From contig BFEA01000378.1 of assembly GCA_003427395.1 (NCBI GenBank), positions 1,492,901-1,551,308 of the forward strand: 58,408 nucleotides of DNA, given 5' to 3'. Below the pieces are notes generated by a model that was given only the letters and a program-made list of their open reading frames with translations, did not search any database and had not been told where the DNA came from. Below are positions 54,460 through 58,408 of the stretch, one piece after another. How positions within the stretch are numbered: position 1 is the stretch's first letter; each line of letters begins with the position of its first letter. Source of the DNA: Chara braunii. Lineage: Eukaryota; Streptophyta; Charophyceae; Charales; Characeae. Made by a program: the position numbers and the translations under genes.

Positions 54460-56776
54460 AACGTCCTCGCGAGTCGCAAGCTGCTCGCTGCAACGGGCTG
54501 AGTGAATGGCTCGACGCGTTGGTAGTCACGGAGGGGTAGGAGGGGAGACGGTGGTCTGAAGAGGCGCAAATGGTACTGCGACAGAGGGTTGAGTACACTC
54601 TGTCGGTTCCTGCGGTACCTCAGCTCCAGTAGGGAGAGGGGCGAACCGCGACGGAGATATCGTGAAGCCAACTACTAAGGAGGGCGCATGTGTACACTGC
54701 ACCGTGGCTAGGAGGGGCCGCAAGGATGCGAGGTGTCGGGGGGGACTGAGCATGATGCTCGCGGGAAAGGTCATCGTAGTGGCGGTCGAAGGCGGCGGTG
54801 TAAGGGCACCGCGAGGAGGTACGACCGTCCTGCCGGCATCGCAAACACCACGCTAACCCAAAATGGTCGCGCGCTCCTCGACGGAAAGGACACCACGAGG
54901 AGGGAGAAAGCCCTGAGGGAGGTCCTGCTGAGGGACCTCGGGGGGCGACGCGCCAGTGTGACCAAGGCGGCTGCGTGCCCAAGAGAGGGTGGAGAGGGCA
55001 AGCTGGAGGCGCTCGGCTATAGGGAGGGTAGAGTCCTCCAGGTGGTAGTAGACGGCCTCGTAGAGGTCGAGGTCGTCGCTATGGTCACCCTCAGGCAACA
55101 ACGAGGCAATAGCGTCCTGCTCACCATACTCGAGCACGCTGAAGCGACGCGAGAAGTGGCGGCCCTGCTGCTTGAAACGGCGGGGCGGCCGCAGAAAGAG
55201 GAACGGCGTTGGGAAGTGTCGTGTGAGGAGGAGGGGGCATAGCTAGTACGCTGAGGCTGGGTGGAGGGAGCAGGGTGAAGATGGGCCCGCATCCGCTGAT
55301 GGGCCCTGGCGGTCTCGTAATCCTGCGAGGCCAATGTGAACTCGTACCGCCATAACTTGGAGCGGTACTCAAGGGGAAGGCTAACCAAGAAACGATCGAT
55401 GAGGGCAACCTCGGGGAGGAACGCCACATCACAAATGAGGTGGGCGTCCTGAAAGACCTGGATGTGGCGGTCCAGGCCGGCAGCGCCACCAGAGCTGGAC
55501 CAGCGTGTGTTGACGACACACTCGAAGGCGTCAGGGACGTCATGTCGGGCTCTGAAGCGATCCTCGAGGAACGCCTGAAAATCCATGAAGGTCGGGGTCC
55601 GACCCTCACGAAGGGAGTGCGCGTAGAAATCCTCCCAGCGTCGAAAGGACCGCCACTCAAGCGTGTGGAGAGGTGAGTCACCCACGTATCGGGTAGGGCA
55701 GCCATGAGCTGGAGCGTACGGGTAGAAGACTACAGCCACCAAGACACGAGTATCCCTGTACCATCGTACAAGGCAATGTCCGTCAAGTGGACGAGTGGCG
55801 CGCCACCATTTTGGCGGCGAGGGGACCGAGGAGCAGAGGCTTGTGCTACGTCCGAGTAAGTCGGCGCAGGTCCTTGAGAAAGGGGCGCAGCTGACTGTAC
55901 GCCCAGTCCGCATGGGGGAGCAGCGGGGGCAACAGCGGCAAGCTGCGAGGGAGTTGCGGTAGAAGAGGGCACAACAACCGAGGGAATAGGAAGAAGGTAG
56001 GATGGGGGTGGATAGAGTGCAGGGTGAGGGAAGCGAGCCTGCATGGAAGGAAGAGTAGAGGAAGAAGGGGGTGCGCCCGAAGGCACGACCACCTATGAGG
56101 GTAGGGGTGGCTGAAGGCATAAGAGGACGAGGTCAGCCTGAATCTGGGCAAGGTCGTCCTGGAGACGACGGACATAGATCGAGCGAGGAGTAGGAGGAGG
56201 AGGAGTGGGGGAAGTGGACGCACGAGCGGCATGGGGCATCCCATAGGGGAGAGAGCAGATGGCGCAACTGTTGTGCGAAGGGGAGGGAGAAGCAGGGCAC
56301 CCAGAAAAGTTGAGACCACGACAGCGGGTTGTGGTCCCGTGGTCGTAGTGACTGAAATCTGGGCAGGTGCGCCCGTAGAGTGAGGGAGGGCCTGGCCCGT
56401 GCTAGGAGCATGGACGGTCACCAGGATGGTCGGGTCAGAGGCGGCGGAGGAGGAAGCTCCGTCGTGGCCACTATGTCGGAGGACGGGGGACCCGGACTGG
56501 GAGCTATGGGAAGAGAGAGAGTTGGGAGGGGAAGGACGGGCAGCGTCTTGGAGTTGCCGCATGTCAGTGGCAAGAGTTGTCACCTGCGCCTGTAGAGACG
56601 CAAGGGTTGTCAGTTGCACCTGGATGGGCGCGAGGAGGGAGGTGAGGAGGGTGTGGTTGATGACCCTGGTCCGCCGACACGGGTATGGAGCCCGGTGCCG
56701 AGGTCGTCGCCGCGTCCGCGGCTTGTAACACGTCGTCGGCCATGGGGAGGTGACGAGTCGAACTGGAGGATGCCAA
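54460..56776 (-). pseudogene. Chromovirus Gag (broken)
   Basis: Leftward. The likely start is MADDVLQAADAATT in the frame ending at 56,564. A frameshift then leads into a Ser/Thr/Pro-rich N-terminal region. Capsid-like sequence follows in the frame 56,120-55,017: WRSFRRWEDFYAHSLREGRT, FMDFQAFLEDRFRARHDVPD, EVALIDRFLVSLPLEYRSKL. The zinc knuckle at 54,806-54,847 reads CLRCRQDGRTSSRC: spacing is right but the His is Arg, so metal binding would be impaired. At least three frameshifts. The 339-codon ORF from 56,865 mixes real Gag with out-of-frame ends. Confidence 0.8.
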
Positions 56777-56924
56777 AGGAGGTCCGCGTGAGCGGAGGGC
56801 GTAAGGGGGGGTCCGCGGTAGAAAGCGACGGGCGGCGCTAGTGAGTCAAGCGAGGGCGCCCGCAAAGGGGGAAGGGTGGTTCGCGTCCAGGATGCCCGAA
56901 TGGAAAGGGGGAGTAGGGGGGGTT

Positions 56925-56975
56925 TAGGAAACCCTCAACCCTAGAAAAACCCTAAGAAAACCCTAACCGGGGTTT
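56925..56975. repeat. Telobox-like CCCTAA cluster
   Basis: Four CCCTA motifs in 40 bp (ACCCTAGAAAAACCCTAAGA, AAACCCTAACC), with an inverted GGGTTTAGG just before. It resembles plant telomere repeat units (CCCTAAA) or telobox promoter motifs, upstream of the chromovirus Gag start. Confidence 0.6.
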
Positions 56976-57185
56976 GAGTGGTTAGAGTAGGGTACTGGCG
57001 ACCTAATCAAGATAATGAAATAGCAAGCATGGGGGGGAGGCAGGAGGAAATATAAATAAACGGTAATTTTTTTTTAAAAAAGTAAAAATAAATAAATAAA
57101 TAATAATAATAATTAAAAAAATAAGTAAACAAAATGTGAAGAGAGAAATAATATATGTGAAGAGATAAATAATATATGTATTTTT

Positions 57186-57530
57186 GAAAATTTCAACAAC
57201 ATTTCCTTACCCCCCATAGGGTCAAGAATGTGCCAAGGGAAATGAGAGACTCAGAGACCAAGATAAGCACACTAAGTTTCAAAATGCCGCAAATTAAAAA
57301 TTTCAAAAAATAAATGAAGAAATAATAAAGATATAAATAAAAAAATAAATAAATGAACAAGTAGATAGGGAGGTAAAGAGAAATTAACTGTTTGATTTTT
57401 CAAAAATTTCGGCAACATTTCGTTACCCCCATGGGGTCGAAGTGTGCCGTCAAGAAGAAAGGCTAAGTAAAATGAGAAAATTCCGGCAGCACTTCGTTAC
57501 CCCCACAAGGTCAAAATATGTGTCGAAAGC
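57186..57530. repeat. Three copies of a 'tttcgttaccccc' block
   Basis: 'ggcaacatttcgttaccccc...ggggtcgaagtgtgcc' occurs at about 57,188, 57,408 and 57,482 with divergence. Each copy has CGGCA at one edge and a TGCCG-like sequence at the other. Confidence 0.75.
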
Positions 57531-57599
57531 AAGATGACTAACTCCTAATCAGATTTAATGGTGCCACAGAGAAATTCGAATTTTTAGAATAAACAAAAA

Positions 57600-58100
57600 A
57601 GAAAATGAAATAAATCAAAAAATTGAAAAAAAAGGTGGGGAATGAGATAATTCGAATTTTTGGAAAAAGGAGGAAATACAAATCAAAAGAAAGATAAAAA
57701 AGAAGAAAAACAGAAAAGTTTGAAGTTGGGGGAAAGGGGCATGAAAAAATGAAGGAGAAAGGGAAGAAGTAGGTGAGAGAGAGAAAAAGAGTGACAGGGG
57801 AGATGGGGGAAGTGATGGGGTTGTAGTTAGGGGAGAGGAGGGTGAGAGAATCAGAGAGAAAGGGATGGAAAAGGTGGATAGGGATCAAGAAGCAAAGAGA
57901 AAAGGGGAGAAAGAAAAAAAAATAAACGATAAAGTAGGGTAAAGTAGTGGGTGGTGGGAGAAAAGGTGGGGTGGGGAGGGTATGTGTGGTGAGAGTGATA
58001 AGAAGGAAGTGAGTGAGGCAGAAGAGGAAGAAGTAGAGGGGGTGAGTAAGAGGAGAGAGAAAAGGTAGAAAAAGTGGGTTAGCAGGGAGAGGGAAGAGAG
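57600..58100 (+). repeat. Long purine-rich tract, about 500 bp
   Basis: The plus strand is overwhelmingly A and G (runs such as GGAGAAAGGGAAGAAG and GGGGAGAGGAGGGTGAGAGA) with few pyrimidines. The 211-codon minus-strand ORF is a by-product of the missing stops in a pyrimidine-rich complement. Confidence 0.9.
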
Positions 58101-58408
58101 GGGGATGATACCTGGCCGTTGGTGTCTTCAAGGGCACAAGGTATACCAGGACCAGGAGGGTCTTGGCCTTCACTGCAGCAAGCCAACTGGAGGAGGGAGA
58201 GGGCTGAGATCTTTATCAGCCCCTAGCAACAGCACTGCAGATCCAGGGTGTGGTGTGTGAGCAGACCCTCACCACTGTAGAGCAGCCCCTGATCAGGGGG
58301 TCTTCACGGTCCACAGCAGACTGCCATGTGGGATTGCAGATGCCCACGGGCACAGGCAGCAGCAGCCATGGTGTCTCCCCATCGGGGGGAGAGGGGGGGG
58401 GGGGGGGG
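58101..58408. repeat. Unassigned GC-richer end with terminal G run
   Basis: No gene seen. Inverted words CTGATCAGGGGG and CAGCCCCTGATC overlap near 58,286-58,302. The window ends in about 19 G from 58,390, which may be a real G tract or an assembly edge artefact. Confidence 0.5.

Noticed and set aside
54733-55242. 169-codon plus-strand ORF
   Set aside because: Shadow of the chromovirus Gag read on the minus strand.
57538-58173. 211-codon minus-strand ORF, Pro/Phe/Leu-rich, membrane-like
   Set aside because: Complement of the purine-rich tract; composition alone explains the hydrophobic look and lack of stops.

Overview
The window looks like plant-type nuclear DNA from a large, repeat-filled genome, possibly a charophyte or other streptophyte. 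This is inferred from primer-binding sites complementary to tRNA-Asp, a chromodomain Ty3/gypsy element, plant telobox-like CCCTAA motifs near 56.94 kb and the absence of any single-copy gene. The species cannot be named. I found no intact host gene, rRNA or functional tRNA gene. Almost everything recognisable is decayed Ty3/gypsy retrotransposon (Metaviridae) sequence, with smaller elements nested in it and satellite or simple repeats between.

Layout. 1-0.6 kb: a TA microsatellite, then the end of an LTR followed by a tRNA-Asp primer-binding site. 0.6-4.2 kb: unrecognised decayed sequence. 4.2-7.5 kb: 3' end (integrase and LTR) of a gypsy element called family C here. 7.9-24.2 kb: element 1, a giant gypsy element with GC-rich minisatellite LTRs, a tRNA-Asp primer-binding site, about 4 kb of unusual coding-like sequence upstream of gag, then gag-protease-RT-RNase H-integrase and a 2.6 kb 3' LTR. 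24.2-25.3 kb: gag fragment of another family. 25.5-25.7 kb: a foldback MITE. 26.6-35.9 kb: element 2, a 5'-truncated relative of element 1 with an intact 624-codon gag-protease ORF, a broken pol and a 3.4 kb 3' LTR. 36.6-44.1 kb: a minus-strand family C copy interrupted by three small transposons. 44.2-45.4 kb: a satellite with alternating 91/82 bp units. 46-50 kb: simple repeats, a dimeric tRNA-related (SINE-like) sequence and an inverted minisatellite. 50.7-56.8 kb: a decayed minus-strand chromovirus. 57-58.4 kb: AT-rich repeats, a long purine-rich tract and a terminal G run.

The most interesting signal is a family of five small non-coding elements, M1 to M5, at 15.08-16.15, 35.93-36.58, 40.11-40.64, 42.84-43.19 and 43.26-43.60 kb. 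They share a 10-bp terminal motif close to CTANGTAGCA, and the four with both ends visible have 8-bp target duplications (one exact, three diverged). M2 to M5 also share an internal AT-rich block. Each copy carries clusters of its own CpG-containing hexamer, in both orientations, near both ends, and the word differs between copies: GTCCGC, GTACGC, ATCCGG, GTTCGG and GTTCGC. All five words fit RTNCGS. This looks like a transposon family whose recognition word changes as a unit from copy to copy. A second candidate novelty is the long coding-like region upstream of gag in element 1.
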